From positions 1 through 64,000 of the forward strand of contig CBDFML010000008.1 of NCBI GenBank assembly GCA_965249645.1: a stretch of DNA of 64,000 nt, read 5' to 3'. A program made the translations under genes and the position numbers. The stretch's first letter is position 1. Every line of letters begins with the position of its first letter. This stretch comes from CAVOEB01 sp965249645. Lineage in GTDB: Bacteria; Pseudomonadota; Alphaproteobacteria; UBA828; JAPUJA01. Below are positions 44,601 through 53,304 of the stretch, piece after piece. Under the pieces are notes generated by a model. It did not search any database and was not told the origin of the DNA. It was given only the letters and a program-made list of their open reading frames with translations.

Positions 44601-46810
44601 ACGAGCAGGAAGTCATCCGCCTCAACAAGGGCCTCGCGGTGTTCCGTTCGGCCATGACGATCCGCCTGGAGAAGCGGGACCGCCGCGGCTTCGCCAAGAC
44701 CGACTTCGAGCCCCTCGCCCTTCATTACAAGGGCCAGGTCCTGCAGATCCACGTGATGGTGGAGTTCGCCGAGCGTGGGCTCGCTGCCATGACCGACGCG
44801 CTGCGCCTGGCGATGGATTACTTCACTCTCAAGGAGGAGGAGTTTCTCCGCCGCTGGTTGCCCGGCCGGGACCGGGAGATCGGCCGGGAGACCACGCCCG
44901 AGTCCTGGCGGGCCATCGTCGAAAGCCTGAAGAACCCCGTCCAGCAGCGCATCGTTGCCGACGATCGGGACCAGACCAATGTACTCGTACTCGCCGGTCC
45001 CGGCTCGGGCAAGACTCGTGTGCTGGTACACCGTATTGCCTATCTGGTGCGCGCGCGGCGTGAGAACGCCCGCGGCATCCTGGCCCTGGCCTACAACCGG
45101 CACGCGGCAGTCGACATCCGCCGCCGTCTCGAAGACCTCATCGGCGACGACGCGCGGGGCGTGACGGTGCTCACTTGTCATGCGCTCGCCATGCGGCTGG
45201 CCGGCGCTAGTTTCGCGGGACAGGCGGAACGTCCCGACGACGAGGTATTCCGCGACGTGATCCGCCGCGCGGTTGAGCTGCTGCACGGCGAGGGTCTCCC
45301 GCCGGAAGATGCGGACGAACGGCGGGAGCGCCTGCTGGCAGGGTTTCGGTGGATCCTGGTGGACGAATACCAGGACATCGGCGCAGATCAGTACGAGCTG
45401 ATATCGGCCCTTGCGGGGCGCACGCTGGAGGAAGAAGACGCCAAGCTCACCCTGTTCGCGGTCGGTGACGACGATCAGAACATTTACGCCTTCAATGGCA
45501 CGTCGGTAGAGTTCATCCGTCGTTTCGAGGCGGATTACGGGCCGAGGCCCATCTACCTTACCGACAACTACCGCTCCACCGGTCACATCATCGCCGCGGC
45601 CAACGCGATGATCGAGCCGGCTCAGGAGCGGATGAAGACCGAAAATCCGAATCACATCGACCGAGCGCGCGCGAAGGACCCGCCAGGCGGAACGTGGCAG
45701 AAGTTGGACCCGGTCTCACAAGGGCGGGTGCAGATCCTGCCTGCGGGTCGCGATCCGATCTCGCAGGCGCGAACTGCAATGGCGGAGTTGCTGCGCCTTG
45801 CCGCCCTGTCGCCGGATTGGGACTGGTCACGGTGTGCCGTGATCGCTTGCGAGTGGAAATATCTGGATCCAGTGCAGGCGTTCTGCGAGATGCACGATAT
45901 TCCGGCGCATATGGGGAACGAGGAAATCCCCGGCTTCTGGCGCCTCCGCGAGACCCGCGCATTCGTCGAATGGATGCGAAGCCGGGATACCGGCGTCGTC
46001 GACGGCACCGTGCTGCGCGGCTGGGCGGATGCATGCGCGTCTAACCCCTGGAACGAACTGCTGCGGCAAGCAATCGATGAGCACGCCTTGGAGACCGGTG
46101 GCGCGGAAACCCCTGTGAAACACTTCATCGAATGGCTGGCCGAATGGGGTCGGGACATCCGCCGGCGTCAGCGCGGGCTCCTGCTGCTGACCGCGCATCG
46201 CGCCAAGGGTCTGGAATTCGATCATGTGGCCGTGCTGGACGGCGGCTGGGACCGTGTCCGACACGGCGGGGACCCGAACGAGACTCGGAGATTGTACTAT
46301 GTGGCCATGACGCGGGCCCAGGAGACCCTTTTGCTCGCGCGCTTCGAGGGCCCCCACCGGTTGCAGGATGCGTTGCTCGACCAACCCTGTGTCGTGCACC
46401 GCGAACCGAGTGATCTTCCGCCCGCGGCCGCGGCGCTGGAATACCGCTTTATCCGGCCCAGCCTTGAAGATGTGGATCTCGGTTTCGCGGGACGACAGGG
46501 CGCCGATCAACCGATACACCGAGCCATCGCCGCGCTGTCTCCCGGCGATTACTTGGAAACGCGAGTTGTGAACGGTGGACGCTGGGAACTGCTGAACCGG
46601 GAAGGCGTGGTGGTGGGGCGTCTGGCCACGAGCTTCAAGCCCCCGCTCGGAACACGGTGCCGGTCCGTCACGATCCGGGCCATAGTGGGATGGAGCCGCG
46701 AGGCGTCGAGGCCGGAATATCGTGACGGCATGAAATGCGATGCCTGGGAAGTGATGGTGCCGTTGTTAACGTTTGAGCCGGACCGTCAATCGGCATCGCA
46801 AGATAACTGA
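41645..46810 (+). CDS. Exonuclease-RecQ-UvrD fusion helicase (1,721 residues)
   Basis: Three enzymes in one chain. Residues about 20-200 look like a DEDD exonuclease (SLDLEVG with Asp and Glu; GHNLIAFDLPHL; NDPELDARLALEV). Residues 310-650 are a RecQ helicase (GILPTGTGKSLCYQIP; VVDEAHCLSRWGHDFRP; NAFGMGIDKPDVR; EAGRAGRD), followed by winged-helix-like segments to about 830. Residues 1105-1600 are a UvrD/PcrA helicase (LAGPGSGKTRVLVHR; ILVDEYQDIG; TAHRAKGLEFDHVAVLDGGW; LYYVAMTRAQETLL). All key ATPase motifs are intact. It stands alone between a lysozyme scar on each side. A role in repair or anti-phage defence is possible. An alternative start is the ATG at 41672. Confidence 0.88.
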   Translation: MPTPTLAHPMPDEDTTFSPRCLSLDLEVGKADSRIHAFAGVRADTGQRVVFSGGDLASALSKLDDLADEVSFVLGHNLIAFDLPHLAAAKPDLRLLKLPIIDTLRLSPLAFPRNPYHHLVKHYQDGGLKRGQLNDPELDARLALEVFGDQRQALREAEPDLLAAWHWLSTREPEGKDRALDDFFSELRGSRRPLDTEARAAIGKRLAGIACATHGRQVTAEAATSGWALAYALAWLSVAGGNSVMPPWVNHQFPEAGRLVRRLRDTACADPACGWCRERHDARKELTRWFGFPDFRPEPASDDGRPMQRSIVEAAMAGEHVLGILPTGTGKSLCYQIPALSRYDKTGALTVVISPLVALMADQVAGMEAQGIGSCVTINGMLSMPERADALDRVRLGDAGILIISPEQLRARSLRRALGQREIGGWVVDEAHCLSRWGHDFRPDYRYVGRFIREKAGDGPVPPVLCLTATAKPDVTEDLVRYFRDRLGIGLTVFDGGTERPNLTFEVVPTTSGEKFAHIHQILMSYLPPDRPGGAIVYCATRRQSEEVAEFLQLKSVAAEYFHAGLPPETKKDVQRRFIGGELRAIVATNAFGMGIDKPDVRLVVHADIPGSLENYLQEAGRAGRDRASARCVMLYTADDVERQFGMSAYSRLTRAEIHGILRALRNLDRKKRLGGEVVATAGEILGEDEDKAFERDSATDDTRVRTAVAWLEEAELLAREENVVQVFPSSLRITSVEEARAKLEGASVGKTYRRQLLRIVESLMEASADEGVTTDELMGITGLSPEAVRGALYDLERLGIANNDTALTAFVHVGVEHASLKRLKEEAELETALIAHMREAAPDQGKGATSSLHLRIASQVLRDEGLADPLPERLWRILRSIAYDGRGEDGAAGSLTVRKQDAETARVTLQREWRALEETARIRREAAGRLLDHLLACLPPGSRGTDLLAETTLGKLTEAIESDLVLKSKVRNPTKLLDRALLWLHEQEVIRLNKGLAVFRSAMTIRLEKRDRRGFAKTDFEPLALHYKGQVLQIHVMVEFAERGLAAMTDALRLAMDYFTLKEEEFLRRWLPGRDREIGRETTPESWRAIVESLKNPVQQRIVADDRDQTNVLVLAGPGSGKTRVLVHRIAYLVRARRENARGILALAYNRHAAVDIRRRLEDLIGDDARGVTVLTCHALAMRLAGASFAGQAERPDDEVFRDVIRRAVELLHGEGLPPEDADERRERLLAGFRWILVDEYQDIGADQYELISALAGRTLEEEDAKLTLFAVGDDDQNIYAFNGTSVEFIRRFEADYGPRPIYLTDNYRSTGHIIAAANAMIEPAQERMKTENPNHIDRARAKDPPGGTWQKLDPVSQGRVQILPAGRDPISQARTAMAELLRLAALSPDWDWSRCAVIACEWKYLDPVQAFCEMHDIPAHMGNEEIPGFWRLRETRAFVEWMRSRDTGVVDGTVLRGWADACASNPWNELLRQAIDEHALETGGAETPVKHFIEWLAEWGRDIRRRQRGLLLLTAHRAKGLEFDHVAVLDGGWDRVRHGGDPNETRRLYYVAMTRAQETLLLARFEGPHRLQDALLDQPCVVHREPSDLPPAAAALEYRFIRPSLEDVDLGFAGRQGADQPIHRAIAALSPGDYLETRVVNGGRWELLNREGVVVGRLATSFKPPLGTRCRSVTIRAIVGWSREASRPEYRDGMKCDAWEVMVPLLTFEPDRQSASQDN

Positions 46811-46847
46811 TCGACCGAGCATCCAGAGCTGCGGCACGCTCCGCTAG

Positions 46848-46946
46848 CTACCCTGCGTAGAACCCCGCCTCCGCCTCCCGCCGCCGGATCAGCCCTTTCA
46901 GCTTGCGCCCACCGGCCCACACCCAGCGGCGGAACTCGGCATCTCG
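46848..46946 (-). pseudogene. Lysozyme 3'-end fragment (scar 4)
   Basis: Thirty-two codons plus stop on the minus strand: FRRWVWAGGRKLKGLIRRRE, then AEAGFYAG. They match the C terminus of the lysozyme genes, beginning at the same FRRW point as other scars. Confidence 0.8.
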
Positions 46947-47068
46947 TCTGGGCGTTGAATGTTCGACAGTGCTTGAATTTTCGGCGTGTAACCCCATATC
47001 TGGTGTCCTGTCGAATCAGAATTCCTATATGCGGGATGCCAACCAGAGTTGAGAAAGGATTTCGTGCA

Positions 47069-47172
47069 ATGCCAGAGACGCCCGCACATCGCCGCGCCAA
47101 GAAGCGAGCCGCCGGTTCCGGTGGCAAAACCGAGGTTTCTTTGCGGGGCAAGCAGCGCCTTGATGCTCTCAC
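47069..47172 (+). pseudogene. 5' fragment of a small basic protein gene
   Basis: Starts MPETPAHRRAKKRAAGSGG, continues KTEVSLRGKQRLDALTA and is cut by the IS6 end at 47173. A lysine/arginine-rich start of this form is seen in small alphaproteobacterial proteins of unknown function; the rest is not on the far side of the IS. Confidence 0.5.
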
Positions 47173-47978
47173 GGCTCTGTCAGAGCAAATTCAGTTGAGG
47201 CTGGCGGCAGCACGCCGTAGCGTTGACGGATGAAAAATCCCTTCCGCTATTTCAATAGTTCGCCCGAGGTGATTCGCCTCACGGTGATGATGTACGTTCG
47301 CTACCCGTTGTCACTGAGACAGGTCGAAGATCTGCTGTTCGAGCGCGGTATCGACATCTGCCATGAAACCGTACGGATGTGGTGGAACCGGTTCGGTCCG
47401 ATGTTCGCCGCAGAGATCAGGAAGCGGCGCCTTCATGATGCCTCGTATTCCCGCTGGCGCTGGCATCTGGACGAGGTGTTCGTGCGGATCAATGGGGAGA
47501 CGCATTATCTCTGGCGCGCCGTCGATCACGAGGGAGAGGTACTCGAGGTTTTTGCTACGAAACGCCGGGATCGCCAGGCCGCGCTCAAGTTTCTAAAGCG
47601 CGCGATGAAAAGATACGGCCGGCCTCAGGTGATCGTCACAGATCGGCTTCGGTCGTATCGAGCGGCGATGAATATGATCGGTAACGCCGCCGACCAGGAA
47701 TGTGGGCGCTGGCTCAACAACCGAGCCGAAAACTCACACCAGCCGTTTCGACGACGGGAAGGAGCGATGGTGAAATTCAGGGACATCAAGACCCTGCAAA
47801 AGTTCGCCGCCGTTCACGCGTCACTCCACAATCACTTCAACCTCGACCGTCACCTCACCTGCCGCGACGACTTCAAGCAAAACCGCTCGGCTGCGCTGGC
47901 CGAGTGGCGGGAACTCGCGGCATGAAGTTCGCATGAAACGCAAATTTGGAGACTGTTTCGCATTAGACTGACAGCACC
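47173..47978 (+). mobile_element. IS6-family insertion sequence, copy 1
   Basis: 806 bp with one transposase. The left end is GGCTCTGTCAGAGCAAATT and the right end, read inward, is GGTGCTGTCAGTCTAATGC. The same element lies inverted at 60384-61189, so the DNA between may be a composite transposon. Outer flanks (GCTCTCAC and ATCTCAGG) do not give a perfect 8-bp duplication. Confidence 0.92.
47230..47925 (+). CDS. IS6-family (IS26-like) transposase, copy 1
   Basis: A 231-residue DDE transposase. The N-terminal helix-turn-helix (LSLRQVEDLLFERGI, then CHETVRMWW) precedes the catalytic core WHLDEVFVRI, VIVTDRLRSYRAA and the NRAENSHQPFRRRE segment. IS6 enzymes join replicons by replicative cointegration or target existing copies. 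Intact. Confidence 0.93.
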   Translation: MKNPFRYFNSSPEVIRLTVMMYVRYPLSLRQVEDLLFERGIDICHETVRMWWNRFGPMFAAEIRKRRLHDASYSRWRWHLDEVFVRINGETHYLWRAVDHEGEVLEVFATKRRDRQAALKFLKRAMKRYGRPQVIVTDRLRSYRAAMNMIGNAADQECGRWLNNRAENSHQPFRRREGAMVKFRDIKTLQKFAAVHASLHNHFNLDRHLTCRDDFKQNRSAALAEWRELAA

Positions 47979-48033
47979 GTTGGTTCCGGTTGGCAGATGA
48001 GCTACATTTTTGGCTCAACTGGGAGGTGAACCA

Positions 48034-49146
48034 ATGCAAAAAGCGAAATTCTTAAATAATTTCTCAAAGGCAGGATTAACACGCCGTCAGGTCGGTAAGG
48101 GTTTTGCCGCGCTCGGACTGGGCGCGGCCGCTTCGCCGATCGTGGGGCGCCATGCAAGTGCGGCCGACAAACCGACCATCTTTACCTGGGCGGGTTGGGA
48201 TGGACCTGAGCTCTACGAACCCTATGTCGACAAATACGGCGAGGCTCCGAATTTCACATTCTTTGGCGATCTCTCAGAAGCCTTTGTCAAAATGAGGAGC
48301 GGATTCACACCGGATCTCGTCGAGATCGGTGTCGGCGAAGTCCAAAAATTCTACGATTCGGGTCTCCTGGATCCTATCGATCCGGGGCGCCTCCCGGATT
48401 GGGATAACTACTACGAGCCCCTCCGGTCTCTCGAAACCCAATGGCAGGACGGCGAGCTCTATTGGGTACCGACCATGTTCGGCGGCACCTCGGTTCTGTA
48501 CCGGGAAGATCTCGTTGAGGTAGAAGAAGAATCCTGGGCGATGCTCTGGGACGAGCGGTACAAGGGAAAAATCTGCCCGAGCGATTGGTCGGTGGAAGCC
48601 ATTTTGCCAATCGGTATCGCCCTGGGGGTTCCAGACCCGTTCGGTATGACCGACGACGAGCTCTTGGAAGTTCGCAAAATTCTCGAGAAACAGAGAGACC
48701 TTGCGCGCTTCTATTGGGGAGACCCGTCGAGCATGGAGCAGAGCATGGTATCCGGCGAAGTCGTCGTCGCCTATGCATGGTCCGAATCGGGCGCGCGGAC
48801 ATCCGGAGCCCCTGTTCCCATTCGCTATGCCAGACCTAAAGAGGGTCGAATCGTCACTGCCGACGGGCTGGCCATCGCGAAGGGTCACCAGGCGTCTCTC
48901 GACCAGATCTACGACTACATCGCGGCGCGCACCGCTGCGTCGACGGGGGTCTACACGCTCACCGAATTCGGCATGATCAATCCCCACAGCAAAGTGCTCG
49001 ATATGGCGCCGGAAAAAGCCATTATGTCTCTGGGAGCGGACAATATCTCGAATACACTTAGTTCGGGATGGTTCTGGGGAGCCATGACGCCAGAGGCCGA
49101 GGAGAAATACGAGAACATGTTCCTGGAAGTGCAGGCAGGTTTTTGA
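48034..49146 (+). CDS. Polyamine-type ABC transporter substrate-binding protein
   Basis: A 370-residue periplasmic binding protein of the spermidine/putrescine (PotD/PotF-like) group. The start at 48034 follows GGGAGGTG. The N terminus has a twin-arginine-like signal (LTRRQVGKGFAALGLGAAAS). FTWAGWDGPELYEPYV, DLVEIGVGEVQKFYDSGLLD, WVPTMFGGTSVLYRED and VVAYAWSESGA are the family landmarks. The ATPase and permease genes are missing from this cluster, so it would need a transporter elsewhere or is an orphan carried with the catabolic genes. The ligand is probably a small cationic amine or guanidino compound (inference). Confidence 0.85.
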   Translation: MQKAKFLNNFSKAGLTRRQVGKGFAALGLGAAASPIVGRHASAADKPTIFTWAGWDGPELYEPYVDKYGEAPNFTFFGDLSEAFVKMRSGFTPDLVEIGVGEVQKFYDSGLLDPIDPGRLPDWDNYYEPLRSLETQWQDGELYWVPTMFGGTSVLYREDLVEVEEESWAMLWDERYKGKICPSDWSVEAILPIGIALGVPDPFGMTDDELLEVRKILEKQRDLARFYWGDPSSMEQSMVSGEVVVAYAWSESGARTSGAPVPIRYARPKEGRIVTADGLAIAKGHQASLDQIYDYIAARTAASTGVYTLTEFGMINPHSKVLDMAPEKAIMSLGADNISNTLSSGWFWGAMTPEAEEKYENMFLEVQAGF

Positions 49147-49221
49147 GTCTGAATTCGCTGAGGGCCGTGCGCGAAGGGGATCGCGATCCCTTCCGTGAAA
49201 TGAGACAGCCTTCCTGACGTC

Positions 49222-49971
49222 ATGGAACGGAAGGTCGCGGTCATTACGGGCGGAAACTCCGGCGTCGGCTGGGCCGTGGCGCAACGGCTAACGAAGGAGG
49301 GAGTTCGCGTGGTCCTCGCAGATATCGAGGACGCGCGAACTCGTGCCCAAAACATCGCCGACGAACTGGGCGGTGAGGCCCTCGCCGTGACGACGGACGT
49401 CGCAGACGCGAACGAGATTAACGAATTGTATGAGCGGTGCTGGTCGGCGTACGGCCGCCTCGATTACCTGGTCAATTGCGCTGGCGTGGACCGGGTGAAT
49501 ACGGTCGCGGACGCGACGTTGGAGGAGTGGGACTGGATCGTCGGCGTGAACCTGAGGGGAGTGTTTCTCTCCTGCAGGGCAGCCATTCCGCTCATGAAGC
49601 GATCGGGAGGCGGCGCCATCGTCAATATTGGCTCGACGTTCGCCTTTACCGGAAATCCCAAGTCGGCCGTCTACAGCGCCACGAAGGGCGGCGTTCATCA
49701 GCTGACGAAGTGCATGGCGGTCGATCACACAGCCGAAGGCATTCGGGTCAACTGTGTCGCTCCCGGGCCCGTGGATACGCCGATGCTTCAGAAGGAAGTC
49801 AGCGAGCACGCGGATCCCGAAGCGATGCAGGCCGACATGTTGAGCGGCCTTTCGATCAAGCGCGCCGCCACCCCCGAAGAGATCGCCAATGTCGTGTGGT
49901 TCGTGCTCTCGGACGAGGCGTCCTACATGACGGGATCCATTGTCGTCGCCGATGGCGGCGAGTGTTTGTAG
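49222..49971 (+). CDS. Short-chain dehydrogenase/reductase 1
   Basis: A 249-residue classical SDR. It has cofactor motif TGGNSGVGWAVA, acidic Asp after the second strand (VVLADIED, which favours NAD), NCAG, catalytic Ser region NIGSTFAF and YSATKGG with the Tyr and Lys pair, and the C-terminal VADGGECL. It oxidises or reduces an alcohol/ketone of unknown identity. It lies 75 bp after the binding-protein gene on the same strand. Confidence 0.9.
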   Translation: MERKVAVITGGNSGVGWAVAQRLTKEGVRVVLADIEDARTRAQNIADELGGEALAVTTDVADANEINELYERCWSAYGRLDYLVNCAGVDRVNTVADATLEEWDWIVGVNLRGVFLSCRAAIPLMKRSGGGAIVNIGSTFAFTGNPKSAVYSATKGGVHQLTKCMAVDHTAEGIRVNCVAPGPVDTPMLQKEVSEHADPEAMQADMLSGLSIKRAATPEEIANVVWFVLSDEASYMTGSIVVADGGECL

Positions 49972-50087
49972 GGAGGGGCGGACGCCTCGCTGTATTCCAG
50001 TACCGGTACAAAATCCTCTAGAGACGAGGCTCCGGTTGACGAACGATGCGAGATCAGAGGTCGGCGCGAGAGGTGGGGAGCGACACG

Positions 50088-50660
50088 GTGCCCGAGGGAC
50101 CAAAGACAATAGAGATAACCGTCGAACCGCTGACGCCAGAGGTCTTCGAGCCGTTTGGTGAGGTGATTTGCGAGCGTCCCACGACTGGTGATAGCACCGC
50201 ACCGGGGTTCAATCCGTTGCGTGTGAACTTCGAGGTCGACGGCACGCCCACACTCGGAATCGTGCGCTACCCGTATCAGGACATGTCGTTTTCCGAATTT
50301 GAGCGGCACCCCTTCATGACGGAAAGTCGCGTGCCGCTGAGCAACATGCCCGTCGTAATGGTCGTTGCAGAGCCGACGCCCCTTGACGACTTGAACGCCT
50401 TTCCCGACCCGGCGGATTTTCGGGCATTTTTTATGGAAGCACGGCAGGGCCTCTTGCTTCGCCGGGGAACGTGGCACGCGCTCGACTGTTTTCCTATCGC
50501 CCCGCCGTTTGCCGACTTCGCGTTTTTCACCGAGAAAGAGGCCGAGGAGGAACTCATAGAGCCGGTCGATCTGGAGAACCTGCATCGGTCCCAGATAATC
50601 GACTACGAGAGTGTGCTGGGTATTCGCTTCCGTATTGAAAACATCGGGCAAACGACATGA
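50088..50660 (+). CDS. Ureidoglycolate lyase (AllA)-like protein
   Basis: About 190 residues with the AllA fold pattern: ITVEPLTPEVFEPFGEVI at the start, a core of short strands, and QGLLLRRGTWHALDCFPI matching the family's GVWH active-site segment. AllA enzymes split ureidoglycolate to glyoxylate and urea; relatives act on other ureido acids. The GTG at 50088 is preferred because it fits the family start; the ATG at 50046 is also open. The stop overlaps the next gene by 4 bp, so both are made together. Confidence 0.75.
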   Translation: MPEGPKTIEITVEPLTPEVFEPFGEVICERPTTGDSTAPGFNPLRVNFEVDGTPTLGIVRYPYQDMSFSEFERHPFMTESRVPLSNMPVVMVVAEPTPLDDLNAFPDPADFRAFFMEARQGLLLRRGTWHALDCFPIAPPFADFAFFTEKEAEEELIEPVDLENLHRSQIIDYESVLGIRFRIENIGQTT

Positions 50661-52219
50661 GGACATCGGCTGACCCGCTCGAGAGTTTTGTCGAGTGGGC
50701 TTGGCATCGGGTCGTGCCCATCGAGCCCGATGCGGACATCGACGCGTTCGACGACTTGCGCGCGCTTAAGCCGATGATCGGTGATGCCCGTGTCGTCGGG
50801 CTCGGCGAAAGCCAGCATCATGTTGCCGAATTTAACCGGTTTCGCGCGCGTCTTTTCCGCTATCTGGTGACTGAGCTGAATTTCACGACGTTCGTTTTTG
50901 AGTGCGGTGTGATCGAAGCGAAATCCGCCTACGACTACGTGCTGGGCGCCCACGACGACGCCGACGATGCCTTTACGAATATCGACTGGTGTTTCGGTCT
51001 CTGGCGCGAGCTCCAAGACCTGCTGCGCTGGATGCGTGATCACAATTCCCGGGCGGACACCGAAAATACCGTCCATTTCTACGGCATGGATGGCAGTCAC
51101 GGTTGGACCTGCGCGGGACCCACAGTGGTATTTTCCTGCGACTATCTCGACCGGCTGGACTCGAATCACGCGCAAGAGATTCGCAACGAACTGCTCCCGA
51201 TCGCGGAATCGGTCACGCTCGACAATGTTCACGAGGCACCGGCGGAGACCTTGCGGGAACTGAATTCCCGGCTTAGCGCCCTCGTTGGCCATTTCCAGAT
51301 CGAACGGATCCATTACATCGAACGATCGAGCGTGGAGGAATTCGACTGGGCCCATCGGGCCGCCGTCATCGCCCGTCAGATTGGCACGGTGTTGGGGGAA
51401 GTTCACGCCCGGCCGGATGACGCGGACCGGGCCTGGTGGAACATACGAGATGCCTGCATGGCCACACAGCTCAAATGGATACGCGAGCGCGAGGGACCGA
51501 AGGCACGGCTGCTCGTGGGGGCGCACAACATTCATCTTCAGAACGGCTTTGGCGGCGAGGCCGACTTCCCGCAAACGACAATGGGACAGCATCTGGCGGT
51601 CGACTGGCCGGCGGCGGACGCGGTCATGATCGCGGGGACCAACGATCACAGTCTGAGACCCGACGATCCCGCCGTCGATGGCAGTTTTCAATCGGCTCTT
51701 GCGGGCGTCGGCCCACCGGCGTTCGTTCTCGATCTGCGCCCGGCGATCGACGAAGGCCCGGCGGCTCTATGGCTGAACACGGAGCACCCAGACCGGACCA
51801 ATACGATGTATCAGCCGCTTTCACCGGGCAGGGCGTGGGACGCTGTATTTTTTACCCAGCACGTCAGCCTCGACCGGCTCAGCCTGCCGGCGAGGCTTCA
51901 GCGATCGTGCATCTCCCTTGACCGAGAGCGACTGGATGGTCTGGTTGGCGATTATGACATCGCCGGGGTCACGGACCAGCCCGTCGTCTTGCATGTCATG
52001 TGCGAGGGCGACCATCTGGCGACCACAGGCATCGAATCGGACGGGGAGCTTTTTCCCATGCATCGCTCTGTGTTGTTCGCGCTTTCGGACGAACGATTCT
52101 GCTGGTCCGAATGGCCGATGGAACTGGAATTCGAGCGTGACGCAAGCGGCATCGCACGTGGCCTCTACATTCACTCACCGGTCGGTCACGGCAAGTATCA
52201 TGGTGCAAGGCGGGCATGA
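50657..52219 (+). CDS. Erythromycin-esterase-like hydrolase
   Basis: A 520-residue protein of the erythromycin esterase family. The active-site elements are visible: GLGESQHHVAEFNRFR (Glu and His), TTFVFECGVIEAKSAYDYV (Glu), and VGAHNIHLQNGF (His). Family members hydrolyse macrolide lactones or succinoglycan-related substrates; many have unknown targets. The 4-bp overlap with the AllA-like gene suggests a metabolic role, not primarily antibiotic resistance. It has about 100 more residues than EreA-type enzymes, at the C terminus (beta-rich). Confidence 0.82.
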   Translation: MRTSADPLESFVEWAWHRVVPIEPDADIDAFDDLRALKPMIGDARVVGLGESQHHVAEFNRFRARLFRYLVTELNFTTFVFECGVIEAKSAYDYVLGAHDDADDAFTNIDWCFGLWRELQDLLRWMRDHNSRADTENTVHFYGMDGSHGWTCAGPTVVFSCDYLDRLDSNHAQEIRNELLPIAESVTLDNVHEAPAETLRELNSRLSALVGHFQIERIHYIERSSVEEFDWAHRAAVIARQIGTVLGEVHARPDDADRAWWNIRDACMATQLKWIREREGPKARLLVGAHNIHLQNGFGGEADFPQTTMGQHLAVDWPAADAVMIAGTNDHSLRPDDPAVDGSFQSALAGVGPPAFVLDLRPAIDEGPAALWLNTEHPDRTNTMYQPLSPGRAWDAVFFTQHVSLDRLSLPARLQRSCISLDRERLDGLVGDYDIAGVTDQPVVLHVMCEGDHLATTGIESDGELFPMHRSVLFALSDERFCWSEWPMELEFERDASGIARGLYIHSPVGHGKYHGARRA

Positions 52220-52304
52220 TGATGCCGCCGCTTCCGGGCGATCCAGCGGCACGAGACACCGGGATTCGTGCGGTGCGGCAACCCGCATCCCGCTTGAGCC
52301 CCGC

Positions 52305-53240
52305 TTAGGCCGGTTCGGTCCGGTCTTTCGACGTCGATTCGCTCACCAGCTGCGCCCAGTCGCCCGTCGGCTCCCAGCCGAGGCGCGCCTGCGCCTGGGA
52401 AATATCGAAGACCCCGGCCCTCGGATTGGCTTCGTAGAGCTCGGGCCGGCGGATCTCGGGCAGCGAGCCGTAGAGCGCCTTCAACACGGTCAATGTTGGA
52501 GCTGAATCGCAGGTATCGGCAGCATTCGCCCAAAATACCTCGTAGGGCTCGCCGGTTGCCTCGAGTGACAGGCGAATCAGGCGCACCATATCGTCGGCCC
52601 GCACATAGGCCCGCGAAATTGGTAGGGCGAATTGATCGGCCGTGGATCTCGTGGCGGTGACCGGACCGGACGTCTGCGCCGCCTCGAGCAAGCCAACGAA
52701 TTCGTGAACGATTTCCGGAAACGCAATTTCCGTCGGACGAATACAAACCACAGACAGTTTGCCCCGCCGGGCGAAGTGCTGCCCGATATGTTCGCATAGC
52801 TGTTTGCTCAAGCCGTAGCTGTCGCTGGGGCGAAACGGATGCGTCTCGTCAATCGGTAAATATAGCGGCGGCGGGTCGCTATCGAGATACTCCATTCCCA
52901 ACCCGGCTTCACTGGACATGATGATGACCTTTGAAATGCCTTGCTGTTCGGCAGCGTGCAGCACGTTCCATGTGCCAAGGCAATTTGTGTTCAGGGTTTT
53001 GTCATCTTCGCTGCAGACGACACTGTCCAATGCCGCCAAATGGACCACTGCGTCGAACCCCCTCAAGGCGTCGATAACAGCCGGCAGATCCGTAATGCTT
53101 AGCAGGTCGGATGGCGCCGAATGATCCGAGGTAACGACGTCAACGACCTTGACTTCGTAATGCGCAGCGAGGTCACGAACCACATATCGGCCGAGTTTGC
53201 CGGACCCGCCAGTGATGATGATTTTTCGAAGCTCTGCCAT
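52305..53240 (-). CDS. NAD-dependent epimerase/dehydratase-like protein
   Basis: A 311-residue extended SDR. Rossmann motif IIITGGSGKLGRYVV, Asp in VVDVV for NAD, VVHLAALDS, MSSEAG and the catalytic SYGLSKQLCEH. Similar proteins include uronate dehydrogenases and sugar epimerases. It is on the opposite strand to the flanking catabolic genes, converging with the esterase gene and followed upstream by the hydratase gene on the same strand (65 bp apart), so these two form a unit. Confidence 0.85.
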   Translation of the reverse strand: MAELRKIIITGGSGKLGRYVVRDLAAHYEVKVVDVVTSDHSAPSDLLSITDLPAVIDALRGFDAVVHLAALDSVVCSEDDKTLNTNCLGTWNVLHAAEQQGISKVIIMSSEAGLGMEYLDSDPPPLYLPIDETHPFRPSDSYGLSKQLCEHIGQHFARRGKLSVVCIRPTEIAFPEIVHEFVGLLEAAQTSGPVTATRSTADQFALPISRAYVRADDMVRLIRLSLEATGEPYEVFWANAADTCDSAPTLTVLKALYGSLPEIRRPELYEANPRAGVFDISQAQARLGWEPTGDWAQLVSESTSKDRTEPA

Positions 53241-53304
53241 TGGCTGTCGGTCTCGAATTCCACGGGTAATTGGCGAGGATCAGACCATAGACCGGAGGAT
53301 CGCG

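Noticed and set aside
42704..45655. A 983-codon open frame on the minus strand
   Set aside because: It lies wholly opposite the RecQ-UvrD fusion, has no recognisable domain, and is the usual antisense shadow of a GC-rich gene.
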